Shown here: piece by piece, positions 23,305-36,700 of the stretch
Numbering within the stretch: position 1 is the stretch's first letter
Layout of the letters: each line of letters starts with the position of its first letter
Assembly (NCBI GenBank): GCA_947579605.1
Contig: OX388318.1
Span: 2,480,001 to 2,544,000, forward strand
Direction of reading: 5' to 3'
Source: Athripsodes cinereus
Lineage: Eukaryota; Arthropoda; Insecta; Trichoptera; Leptoceridae
Length of the DNA stretch: 64,000 nucleotides
Position numbers and translations under genes: made by a program
Notes under the pieces: model-generated
Seen by the model: only the letters and a program-made list of their open reading frames with translations
Told to the model about the DNA's origin: nothing
Database searches by the model: none

Positions 23305-23924
23305 AACTGTAACTTATTTTACAATTTTCATGAACTTAATGACTTACCAATTTATGAATTAACTATTTTTCTTAACGGATCAATGGTTCTTTAAAGATAT
23401 AGTCCCTTCTATTTTATGTCTGAAATGTCAAAATTTGATGATTACTATTAGAAGTTATTTTATGCGAAAATTCAAAAATACTTTATCGTTTTTATGGAAC
23501 CAGCCGTTAATGACCTAATTTTTTTATTAATAGTGCCCAACTATGTAATTTTTACACTCATATGAAAAAGTTAATGCCTTTTTTTTTCTTCCATTATCAT
23601 AAATGTGATAAAAGTTTGATCGACCATTCCGCAAAAAAATTTTTTTTGTATCATTCTTTGTATGTTTATGTTTAGAATATTTTTTGTATGTTTAACTGGA
23701 TTTGGGCACAATGTGGAGACGACAAAACCAATGATGAGAAATCTCAGTCTGACATCCTCTTTTGCTTAGATTTTGCAGAATGTTATTATGTAAACCATTG
23801 ACCTGTATGGTATAGACTAGAAATTGTACTAATTTTCTCAGAAAACATGTTCCAAAATAATAATAAAATTATTATGCTGTTTCACTCCATATTATTAAAA
23901 TGCTTATTTAATATAACACTTACA

Positions 23925-24060
23925 GGAAGCTCACACAGATCGAGCTAGTCCCAAAGTAAGATAAATCTTGTATTATGGGTACTTACATGACAATGCAGAA
24001 ATATGCAATACATTTAACATATATACATGTATCACCCAGACCCAAAACATTTCCAGTGGG
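23925..24060 (-). repeat. tRNA-derived SINE family T, 3' part
   Basis: Contains the complement of the family body: CTAGTCCCAAAGTAAGATAA, TTATGGGTACTTACATGACA, ATCACCCAGACCCAAAACA. The tRNA head is missing. Confidence 0.6.
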
Positions 24061-27000
24061 CTCTCTCGATTGTTGCATATCCTTTATACGTAACAAACTC
24101 ATAAATGGACCCCTATAATAAAAGAACATTATCCTTCAAGCCCTGCAACACATAAGTTATTACTTAGCTGTGTATAGATGTATATGTACCTATATAAACA
24201 TAAGATAAACAAACTGTGGCGACTGTTGTAAAAAGGTGCACATCTAATAGATGGATATAAATATTATAATTATATCAACAGTAACATATCTACTTTTATA
24301 AATGCATCTATAATAAGGGAGATATGAATGTACCTTTTTGAACTAACTCTTGTTTGATATGAAATTATTATTATATTGGTCGCAAAATTTGTTTGGTCGC
24401 ATTACCAGTTTTTCTTTTGAATTTCTGGTCTATACTATAAAGGTAGATGGTGTAAACATGGTTCTCCAATCAAAATATCTGAATGGGTTAGTATTTATAA
24501 AAATTAACATTAAACCCACCTGTTTATATGTAATTTAATTATTTTGTTTTATATTGTAATTCTGTTTTGAATACTGCCAAAATGTTATACTTTATTTCAT
24601 CACAATTGCATTTAACTTGTGTTTTAAATAAAAACATTTTTAGAAACTTATTATTATATTTCAGGAGAAGCACTAGATCGACACATTAATCGCTCAGTTC
24701 TATAAACCAACAAAAAATCAACATTTTCATTTATCATATTCTTTTGATTTCACAAAAAAAAACTTTCATATGTAATTAATAAATTAGCACATTTTTCAAA
24801 GGGTATTTGGGTAAAATTTCAGATAAGGTGAAACATCAAAACTAAATTTATGAATTTTCTACTTATATTCACGTAATTATATAGCTTTTCACCCAAGAAA
24901 TGATGCGATAATGAAATGATTGTCATTAAATAACACCAGACTTACTCTAACCTAACTTACAAATCAGTCAAACGTAAAAAAATTGCATACTTGTGGCATG
25001 TCAAACGCGTATGAAAAATGCAATAAAATAATTTAGTTCTTAAAAATCTACAAAATTCCACCGAATTCTTATTCTCCAGATAAAATACTACATAAAAATA
25101 ATTGACGTTTAGATACCTTCATCTTAAATGAAAAAAATTCGGTATTTGTATTTACGCTGTGATAATTAATGTTTATTTACAAAACATGTCCCGTGGAGTA
25201 CGAAAGTAAAAAGTGATCAAAATGTACCACGGCCTGCTGTTTTGGTTGATCACATGGTGCTTAAAATTTTTGATACATTGAGTCTCAGAATATTATATTT
25301 CTAGTTGTTGGCTTATAGAACTGTGAGGTAGATGTGTCTACAGGGGACTTGTATTGCTTTATTATTATTAATAAAAAAATCTTTTATCTATGAAATTTGA
25401 CATTCTTGCCTGTGGCGAAAATTATTATATTGTGTTTGTAATTCTTTATATTATATCCTACTCTTCAGAACTATTTGTCGAAAAATACAAAGGTTTTGGT
25501 TTGAAAGTGTTTCTTTTATTAGTGCCTTGTTATACTCCCCTACAGTGACAATCACTCTGGTGATGATTTTGTGATCTTGCATTATTGGTAAAAATCCCTC
25601 ACACATCTAGAGTTTGGTTGGAAGAAATTGTATATATGATAAGCACGTCTTTTGGCAATACTTATTGTTGTTGCATATTTAAAATGTTGGGATAGTCATG
25701 CTCGTAAAGAATTGTTCATTACGGCATTAAAATTATTGTTTTTGATATGTTGAATTGTTTGCGATATTTTTCTTAAATATTATACTTAAGTACATGTCTG
25801 TTAGTTTCATTATGCTTTCTGTTAAACAAAAAATATTTAGCATTCACTAGTGTCAATTTAGACACTTAGGAATACTACTGAAATTCTTTTATATTCTTTT
25901 CATTTTTATCTTCAGCCTCTTTGAAATCATTGTTTGATGCAGGATCCATGGAATGAGATGAAAATAAAACTAATACAGTACATTAGAATGGAGTGTTCTG
26001 TAAAAAGCAGATAATCACAAAACGTCACATATAAAATTTGCAACATTTTCAATTCAACGCTGATGAGACATGGCATCCATCCTGAATGTATTATTTTTTA
26101 GTGTGTCTTTTAGCTACCCCACATGGGGGAGGTGCTGTGATTATATTGATTAAGGGTGGCTTACCCGCGCCTTTGGGTGTCTACTTGTGGCCCACACGCA
26201 CATTTTTTTTTGAAATAATAGTTGGTACAAGTACCCGTAAAATATTCTTAAAGAAAACTGAGTATATTGTTGTACGGCCCGGTAGGAAATCTAATTTCTG
26301 AAATTTGGCCCGGCTGCTGCGGCCACCCATGATTTAGATAAATAGGTAATTTAATCGTTGGTTAATGTATATGAAATAACCAGCAATTAATTTAATACTC
26401 CCTATATTATAGGGCATGTATCATTTGAAAAGATGCAATATTAGCAATGAGAATATGTTGATTTATAATATTACATATTTATTGTATAATAATTGTTACA
26501 CTTTACACGTTTCTGATTAGAGATAAAAATATTATATACAAATATATAAAATATCATACAATGTAATAATATCATACAAACAATACAATAAGCTTTGAAA
26601 CATTAATATTTAAGTTTACTTAACTAGAATTCCTAAAGTTAGCCCTGACTAAAAGAAAAACTTATATCACAAAACATTTTTCTAGAGTGCATGTACTCAA
26701 AATTACACCAAAAATGTTAGTTCTTACATTTACAAAAAATAATTTTAGTCACACATAAAGTTTGAACAACTCAAATCTTGGGTAACTTTTGAGTCAGGTA
26801 TTATTTAATCCGGTCTATTAGTTGGAATAAGAGTTATTCTTTGTTTGTGAGTATAGCTGTTAGAATTTAAAATGAGATTAATTCTTGATGATTTAAGCCT
26901 CTTTAAAAAATCTCTGAAAAACTAATTTGAAGATATTTTTCAGGCGATGACACACAATTATGTAAAACTGATTCATCCACATTCCAACAAGTGAATTGAA

Positions 27001-27249
27001 TTGTGTAACAAAAAGAAACTACAGCAATCTTAATGATAAATGTGTTGGGATTATTAATGTATAAAGAAAATGTTGATAATAAATAAATATTTCTTTTATA
27101 TATTTGAGATTACAATAATACATCTTGGTGCATAAGCTCATGAAACAAAATGTCTTAAAAAGTTTAATATTATTCTAAAATTTTTAAGACGCTTGTGATG
27201 TTTCAAAATAGCAGAAAATATAAAAAAATAATAGAGACATTTTATATCT

Positions 27250-27395
27250 TAATTTCAGCAATGAGTTTGCCACCCATCCTGAATGCCTTAATTTTTTGTT
27301 GGCATGGAGAGGACAGCTTGTTTATAACATGCAGCTGATCTATTGGCTTTCCTATGTGTGGGATGTGCCGTAGCGGTATAGATATAGATGGACAG
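27250..27395 (+). repeat. SINE family S copy
   Basis: Sense copy: CAGCAATGAGTTTGCCACCC, ATCCTGAATGCCTTAATTTT, GGCATGGAGAGGACAGCTTG, TATTGGCTTTCCTATGTGTG, GGATGTGCCGTAGCGGTATA. Confidence 0.7.
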
Positions 27396-27702
27396 AAAAT
27401 CTGACAATTTGTGAAAATTAAAAAATGCATAAAAATCTGTGACAACTTTGAAATTTCAAAATGGCAGCAAATAAGACAGTATGTGAAATTTTAAATAGCG
27501 AAAAGAAAAATTTATGACATAAAGGAATAACAAATATGCAAAAAATAAGGCAATTTGTAAGAATGGTAAAAAATTAGACAAATTGTGAAAATTTAAAATG
27601 TCTAAATAAATTATGACACTGATAATCCAAAATGGCAGAAAGAATGTTATGATATTTTATAAAAATTTCTCTATTATATTAGTGCAAAAAGTTGGAGATC
27701 TG

Positions 27703-30700
27703 TCAAGAGTAGTCCTGCCCTTGTAATGTTAAAGTCTTGACTCTGTAGTTTAGTTTGTACATTCTGTGTCTCTCCTGTAATGTATCAAAGTGTTTCAATA
27801 AAGAATCCATATTCAGGGAAGCCTTCAGGTTGTTCCTTTTTAATCTATCATCTTCTTTTCTGGAAATCAAAACAAATTGTTACATTAGGTATGGCAAATT
27901 GAGATAATGAACATAGTGCTGAAGTTTTCACTGTACCTTTTCTGATGACGTATTCAAAAGATGACATTTTGTCGAGAGTTTAGGACAATAGACATACAAT
28001 ATTGCGTGATTGGACGATAGACATACACATGATCATGTGTTTAAATGGAGCTTTAGAAATTGTCCATACATATCTATATAAATAAAAATGAGTTGACCAT
28101 GTATGTTCCCCCATAACTTGAGAACGGCTGAACCGAATTGGCTGATTCTTTTTTGTTGGGTTCGTAATTATTAGGAGGCGGTTTGGATGAAAGAAATTTT
28201 TTGGAAAATCCAAAGAAAAAGTCAGAAATTTGGATTGTATTTTTGTATGAAAGTGACGTTTGTATGACAGTTCCGCTGTCACGTGTTGCCATAACGAATT
28301 TTTTTATGAAATTCACCCTGGTGACACCGGGTAGGAATATCTAGTATATCATATTTATCTATGTTGAAAAGGTATCATATTTTGGGATTTCCATAGATAA
28401 AAAAGATTGCAACTTTTGTCATAAGCAAATAACGCTAATTCACCATTATTTCACCATTCGCATTTAAAAAAAAGATAATAGCAACAGCTAATAGCAATAA
28501 TAAACTACAATAACTTTTGACAGTCATTTTGTGTTAACAAACAACAATTAAGGAGGAAAGGTAATTAAGTTTAGAAAACTAATTGAATTATACAGAATTA
28601 TCTTATTACTGGTTTTGTGCCATTACGACGGCGTGTGGTACACATTGAAGCCTTTTTCTAAGCATATGGAAAGCCTCTGTCTGAGGAAGCAGCATTAGCA
28701 GCCCGTATAGAGCACTACACAGAGCCTCTGCCCCCCAACCTCCGAGTAACTCCAGACGTAAATCTGAAACATTGACAATCATCATTTTTTCTAAAGGTAG
28801 TTCAAAATCAACTCTTTCGTGAGAAAATTACATTGGTAAACTAAAGAAACCTACTAAGTCCACAAACCTAGTTACGAGGTAATAAACTTTATTTCATCTG
28901 CATCCCTGAATAAAAATGAAACACTATAAAGTTGATTATTCCATAACTAGATTTATGCTCTAGATTTTTTTCTGTATTACCTTTTGATTTTCTTCTTTAT
29001 CTTTTTTTTTTAATTAATTCAAATGATTTACAATATGCATTGCAATTAATGTGAGATGTTTGTTACTTACATGCAAATATAGGAGATTCTATGAGCTGCA
29101 CCAGTTTGTCAATTTCAGTGAGAAATTCCACAGTCACTTCTAGTTTACCACTGTCAAATATGTTAAGGAATAATACAATGTATATTCAAATCTCAGATGC
29201 TAGAAATTATGACCAGTATAATCACAAATATGCATAGATCAACATACAACTATTATTTAATAATCTTTAATTTTAATTAACATTTTTTGAATCACTATAA
29301 CTTCTTTTATATTACATTGAGACTTGTATACTTGCTCAACGCCTTAATATTTTTTTACACAAATACATAGTGTGAAGGATACAATAACTGCACTAGACGA
29401 TTGCAATGTCCATAGTTCTGTGTGAGAAAACAAAGAGCTATCACTGATACGGGATTGTGACTCCAACTCTTGTATAGACATACAAACAACTGGTGACTTT
29501 TCTGAAAACAAGCAGAACATACTACTATACTCGCCAAATTACACATTTAGATTTTTTTCTAATACAATTAGATTACTTTCCAATACATTTTAATTTCTTT
29601 CTAATTCACTTAGATGACTTCCCAATACATTTAAATTTCTTTGCAATACATTCCTATTATTTTCCAATACATTTAGATTACTTTCCAAAACATTTAAGTA
29701 GATTACTTTCCAATACATTTACGGGCTGTTTCACCACCTCTGGATAAAGTTCTAGATAACAATCCTTAGGATAAATTAATCTACAAGATAAACTGAAGCG
29801 AGCGTTTCACCACCTACAGATTTCTTACGGATTGCTATCCGCCAGATAGCAGTGGCAACGTTGTAATTTCATGCGTTTGTTGCATGAATGTATGCACGTA
29901 GGTAGGAATATATCGTTCGTTGCCTAGGAATATATCTAGGCAACGCACATGTAAACAAATTTTGACAGTTTAACACTATCTAAGACTTATCGGCCGGATA
30001 ACTTATCTGGAACTTAATCTATAGGATAGCGCTGTCAGGGAGTCGTGAAGCATTTTTCGTTTTATCCGTTAGATTTGTGTTGGATTGGCTATCTGGCACT
30101 TTATCCAGAGGTGGTGAAACAGCCCGTTAGATGATTTTCTGATACATTTAGATTACTTTCCAATGATACATTTAGATTTCTTTCCAATACATTTAGATTT
30201 CTTTAAAATACATTTAGATGATTTTCTGATACATTTAGATTACTTTCCAATACATTTAGATTTCTTTCCAATACATTTAGATTTGAGGAATAGTAATATT
30301 CTTAATGTGACAATATGATTGCTCAGTGGCACAATTTGATGCACCATAAATGTTTGCAATAATATAAAACTTTCGAGTAACCAATCCAACCAGTACGGAC
30401 TAAACCAGACTGAGAAACATATAACATATTTTTTGGTTATACTTTAAGATTATAATATTACCTCATCATTGAAATCTTTCAACTGGTTTCTGAGCTCATA
30501 TAATTCAGCTGAAGTGAGAAGAATCATGTTGAGGATATCCACCATGGTGGCAGCAAACTTTAGGTTCTCTTCTTGTAAAAGGATCTCTGACATGGTTGTG
30601 TAGATGTCCTCTGCATTCAACAGAACACACAGTTGCCTGGAATTGTAGTTTTATAATGAGGATCTACCTATCTATACCATCACAGTATTTTCCACAAGTA

Positions 30701-33700
30701 GAGTAGACAAACTACACATTACATACGTACAGGTTGTCACCTCATTGCCAATGAAAAAAGACATTCAGGACGGGTGGCATACACTGCTGACTTGAAGGTT
30801 TTGAATATTTTAGTAATACAAGTTTTACATGACAGTAGAAAAGAGTAGAAGATCTAGTCTACTACTACTACTACTAAATCATCATGGCATATCCCACAAG
30901 TGGGGTAGCCAGCAAACCTCAGCTGTCCTCTGTGTGCCAATATAAAATCAAAACATTCAGGATGGGTGGCAATCTTTATCGCTGAATTTAAAATGTAAAA
31001 TGTCTTAATTTTTTCAAACACCTGCCTTTTACAGGACACTTGAAAACTTACGGAAAAGAGTGGGAGACCAATTCTTTACCCGTTGCTCTACGGGATTAAG
31101 AAGATGTAATCTATGTCTATTCATAAAAGTAGATGGATAAGACCACAATAAAAAATTGATTACAAAAACACAATCACTAAAATTTATTATGAAAAAACTG
31201 CAAATCAAAATAAGTGTTGCTTTTTAAATATTTTTTAAATTATATGGAAGTATAAAATACAGGTAAATTAATGAATAAAAATATATACTGTACCTTACAA
31301 TAAATGATCCTCGGTCGTCTAGAAGAGTTGGATCACAACTGAATAAATTCAATAAACAAACTAAGAACTTCCTATAATAGGGACTAGATCTCACATCTGA
31401 TACACCTGCAACATAACACAACAATCAATCAATAACTTAATGACACGGTCAGTGACACCCCACATGACACACGTGTGAAGTGACAATTACACTATACAAT
31501 AATCACCTTCTAAATTGTAATTAAATTATTATGTTTTGTTTAAATCTGATACAATTATTATGTAATTATAAAAAAAAATATTGTACTAAACATTCATATT
31601 TAGATACAATTATCTGTTTAGCGCCATGTAATCACAACAGAATTGATAGTCTGAGACTTACGATCGATAACAATAATCTATATTACTATTAATATATTAA
31701 CACAACATGCATATACAATTCACACAAATCCAGCTAGTCCCAAACTAAGATATGAATATTATGGGTATTAACACGACAATTTTACAATAGATTTTAATGG
31801 ATAGATAGATAATTGAAAACAGCTGTATGGCCGATCTGTATGAATTGTCTGTACATGTTATGTTATAAATAAATATATTATGAGGAATATTCACCTTTAA
31901 GGACGCTCAAAACAAAAAAAAAAACAAGTGGAAATTCTATTTCTTTGCTGGAAAATCCACAAAGATAATTTTATTTCACTCCTAAACATCAGTTTTTTTT
32001 TTTCCAAAAAAAGTTTGTTAAATAAGTTGCCCCCCTTAATCAACCCTTCACTAACTTTACCCATACACACTACCTTAAAACAATGCCTTAACCAATACCT
32101 GCACACAACCTTATAACAATACCATTAACCCTGCCCACTTTCCCCCTACCCTTAATTTATTTCTGTATTAACATTTTGTCTTTGTCATTATTATAAGTAA
32201 TTATTACCGAAGATGGATGTATATCCGAAAAGCTTCTGATTTAATAGATCAATCATGTGAAAGTTAACAGGGTTTTTTATTATTTTACAACCTCAATTAA
32301 TAAGTTGATTATATTATGGATTTGTGACAATCAATAATACCTTCAATTGGAACTCAATAAAATTCTCGTATTTTAGTCAAATTTGTGACAAGTGTTTTCA
32401 AAATTTTATAATAGTTAAATAAAAATAATAGGCGCCCTTGAGACGGTCTAGGGACTGTTAAACGGTGTCAAAACAAAATCATCCATAATCATCATCATAA
32501 TCATCATTGAAATGTAATAAGACAAGAAGTAAACCTTGAGAGTTGTTAGAACATGGAGTAGTACATATCTCAGCCAGTACAGCTAAACATTGTCTCACTA
32601 CATCATCTGAAGGATCAGACAGGGTGCTCAGAAGGGCGTCAAATATCTCTTCAGTCTGCGATGACATCTAAAAAATATAAATAAATCTCTAAATTCAAAT
32701 CATAGATGAAAAGGTGGTTTAACTGTCATGCTAATATTTTAATTACAAATAAATTTATACAATCACGGCATCTCCATCAAATGGGGTAGCCAGTGGATTA
32801 ACTGCATGCAATGAACACACAAATTGTCATCTTTTTAGCATAAAAAGTAAAACATTCCAAATGGTTGACATACCTCATGGCTAAATTGAAAATGTTAAAT
32901 GTATTATTGATGTTATACAAATACCTTCATTTTACTGAACACTCAAAAGTTTATAGGAAAGAATGGGAGACCTATTTTCTTCCAGGAATTCACTGAGATT
33001 ACATTCTTAAAATTACACGGTTATATTATTCTAACAAGTTTTAAGAGAAAATTTTACTGAACACTCAAAAGTTTATAGGAAAGAATGGGAGACCTATTTT
33101 CTTCCAGGAGTTCACTGAGATTACATTCTTAAAATTACACGGTTATATTATTCTAACAAGTTTTAAGAGAAAATTTTACTGAACACTCAAAAGTTTATAG
33201 GAAAGAATGGGAGACCTATTTTCTTCCAGGAATTCACTGAGATTACATTCTTAAAATTACACGGTTATATTATTCTAACAAGTTTTAAGAGAAAATTTTA
33301 CTAAACACTCAAAAGTTTATAGGAAAGAATGGGAGACCTATTTTCTTCCAGGAATTCACTGAGATTACATTCTTAAAATTACACGGTTATATTATTCTAA
33401 CAAGTTTTAAGAGAAAATTTTACTGAACACTCAAAAGTTTATAGGAAAGAATGGGAGACCTATTTTCTTCCAGGAATTCACTGACATTACATTCTTAAAA
33501 TTACACGGTTATATTATTCTAACAAGTTTTAAGAGAAAATTTTACTGAACACTCAAAAGTTTATAGGAAAGAATGGGAGACCTATTTTCTTCCAGGAATT
33601 CACTGAGATTACATTCTTAAAATTACACGGTTATATTATTCTAACAAGTTTTAAGAGAAAATTTTACTGAACACTCAAAAGTTTATAGGAAAGAATGGGA

Positions 33701-36700
33701 GACCTATTTTCTTCCAGGAATTCACTGAGATTACATTCTTAAAATTACACGGTTATATTATTCTAACAAGTTTTAAGAGAAAATTTTACTAAACACTCAA
33801 AAGTTTATAGGAAAGAATGGGAGACCTATTTTCTTCCAGGAATTCACTGAGATTACATTCTTAAAATTACACGGTTATATTATTCTAACAAGTTTTAAGA
33901 GAAAATTTAGATTATGAAATAACTACCTACAGCGGTTTGCTGACAACCATTTTTATTAGACTAATATTATTAATTATTTATTTTACTCACTTTTGCTGGA
34001 ATTTTATTATACAAATGCAAAATCCATCTCAAGACAGCAACTTTGGTTTGAACAGAATTATGGTTAAGCAACTGATTTAATACGTCCACAATAGAGGCCA
34101 GATCAAGTCTTTCGTGTAAAGCAGTTCCAACTTCATCAGCTTCACCCTTTTTACTAAGCTCAGCAACTTTATCATCAAATTTTTTATCTGGATCGCTCTT
34201 TATATCACCAATATTTAAGGTAATTAATTTCATGAGACTATAATTTACAGCTAAAGCAGTTTCCTTTATATCTGATGCTAGATGTTAAGGAAAATTTTGA
34301 ACCAGCAATGGGATGACCAAAATAAAGTTAAGGAAAAATAACAAAACAGAACAAACATAAAATAAACAAATACAATTACAAAAATAAACATTTATAAAAG
34401 ACTTTCTAAAGAACATTTTTGTTTCAATGAAATTATGTTTTTCTACCTATTCACCTGTGAGCCCTTTACATGTTCAAGAAGACAATATAACAGACGTTAA
34501 TATACAGTTATACACAAAAAAATAACATCTACAAGACAAACAAAGTCAAAATAATTTTAAAAATTTACCGTACCCAACACAAATACCCTTCAACAGTTAA
34601 TGAAATGCAGTTAAAAGTCAATGAAATACTATATAACATAAATATGGACAGTTAACATACATCAAGCTAGTTTTAAACTAACATATTATGAATCCTGTGT
34701 TATGATTACGGTAATGAAACAAACAAATGTAAAATGCACTAAATACATTTACATGTAATACCCAGATCTGGGATAGTTAGAAAAAGAATTCCTTCATTTT
34801 TCCTGACAAAATTAAACCCAGAACCTCGTAACTAACAGACGAGAGCATTACCTCTGCACCACACTAGCCGTTGATGCTTTTTTAGACTATTTCTTTTAGG
34901 CAAATAAACAATCTTCACTTTTCTCCTTGTCCATTTGCTCCTTATGTTCAAACAATTACAATTTTTCTTTGTTGTATAATTCAAAACACATCTATCATCT
35001 TGTTTTATGTATCAATTTAAAAAGGATACTTTTTCTAGCATCCTCATTGTATGATAGACAAGGTAACACTGCAGTGAATATCCCAGACATATATGGTAAC
35101 ATCTCCACGCCAGATAACTGAACGAACTCCTTGATCCAAGTTATAGCTGTGAACTGTAATCAAAAATAACAAGTGATGCAAATCATTTGCATTTTTTCTC
35201 TGAAATTTCTCCCACAAGCAAGAAACCGTATGTAATTAACATAGGTATAGAAAGTCATCCAGGATGGGTGGCACAGCTCATCAATGCTGAATTGAAGACA
35301 AAAAAATACTAGGTGTGTCCCAGGTGGAGTAGGCAGAGAAAATGGAAAGCCACATAGATCTATCCTTACAAACTTCTTTCGCTTTCTCTACATTCATACA
35401 GTTTCCCATACATGCACACCGATTTCTCTTACTCAACACGCGGCCGTCCTCGAGAATTTAATCCAAGTGATCAAGCCACATTGTTCTTGGACATTCGTGC
35501 TTCCTCACACCCCTTCTTTCAGATACATCCTCTTTCAGATATATTTCAGATTCATCCTTTTCGTCATTCGTTCATCGTGCATTCGCTCAACATGTCCAAA
35601 ACATTGTTGTTTCCACGCTTTCTGTCCACAACACTTCTCTCACATTCGCTCATTCTCCTGATATCCTCATTCTTCACTTTATCTCCCAACGTTTTACCAA
35701 CCATTCTTCTCAGTGAACGCATCTCCACAGCATTTATTCCACTTTTGTCCTTCTTCGACCAAGTCCAAGTTTCGCTTGCATACATAAAAAAATATTTTCT
35801 ACACAATGTTTTACAAACACAACTGAATAGTTTCAGAAAATAACAGGATACGTAGAATTAACCAATTCTCTCATCTGTGTGAGATGTCTATATGGAATAT
35901 AAATCACTTACCTGTAACACATCATCAGTGGACTGTGCATGCACAATGAGAATGTTGATCATGCCAGCAAAATTAACCCGGGAAGGGTCATTTTTTATAC
36001 TCTGCAAGAAAAGAGAAAGCTGGGCACTACACCTGAAAAAGAAAAGAAGATATTGAGTATTTATCTCTCTATGAACCTATACTCTGACATTATGTCTCAA
36101 ACGGGTTAGGTAGAGAAGACGGAACGCCATATAGATCTATTTTTACATACTTCTTTCCCTTTCTCTACATTCATACAATTTCTTATATCCGCATGGTGAT
36201 GTCTCCTGATATTTATTTATTTATACAATAAACGGCTGAAACAGCCTTTACAAAAACAATGCTTATCATAAAAAAAATACATATAAAACTTAGATACTAG
36301 CAAATAATTTTAAATATGTAATTACAACGATTCTAAACAAAAGTATATAAACATTAATACAAGTATAATATAATATTAATAATCAGAAAGATAGACACAG
36401 CAGTCAGTTAAGCATAGGTAGGTATACATAGACGACCCAGCCCAGCACAGAATATGCAACTAAAATAACATTCGGTATATTAATTGTGATATATTCTAAT
36501 TGTGATATATATATATATATATGGCATTCAGTGCATCTAATGACTACTCTATTTGCAAAAAATGTTAAGTTGATAAGCTTATTAGATCTTCGGAGGGAGT
36601 CTGTTTTTTTACAAGGACTAGATGAATGAAATATACTAACATTTTTTTGATTTCAACCATAGGATCTTCCAAAATCCGAAAGAGTCCATCAAGTATCTCA

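Larger units (their letters stand above)
20418..27702. other. Gene-free intergenic region between TBK1 and VAC14
   Basis: I find no exon here. It holds two MITEs (20557-20988, 21225-21730), SINE copies (21755-21850, 22787-22875, 23925-24060, 27250-27395), a foldback (23136-23304) and unclassified low-copy sequence. 24060-26060 and 26340-27240 show nothing beyond AT-rich DNA. The TBK1 3' UTR lies at the left end; an AATAAA at about 21205 is a distant candidate. Confidence 0.6.

Noticed and set aside
27980..28316. Overlapping 80- and 100-codon minus ORFs
   Set aside because: They lie within a non-coding Helitron and resemble no protein.
32930..33906. CRISPR-like or other repeat-spacer array
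   Set aside because: Eukaryotic context; the whole 122-bp unit is conserved, with no variable spacers.
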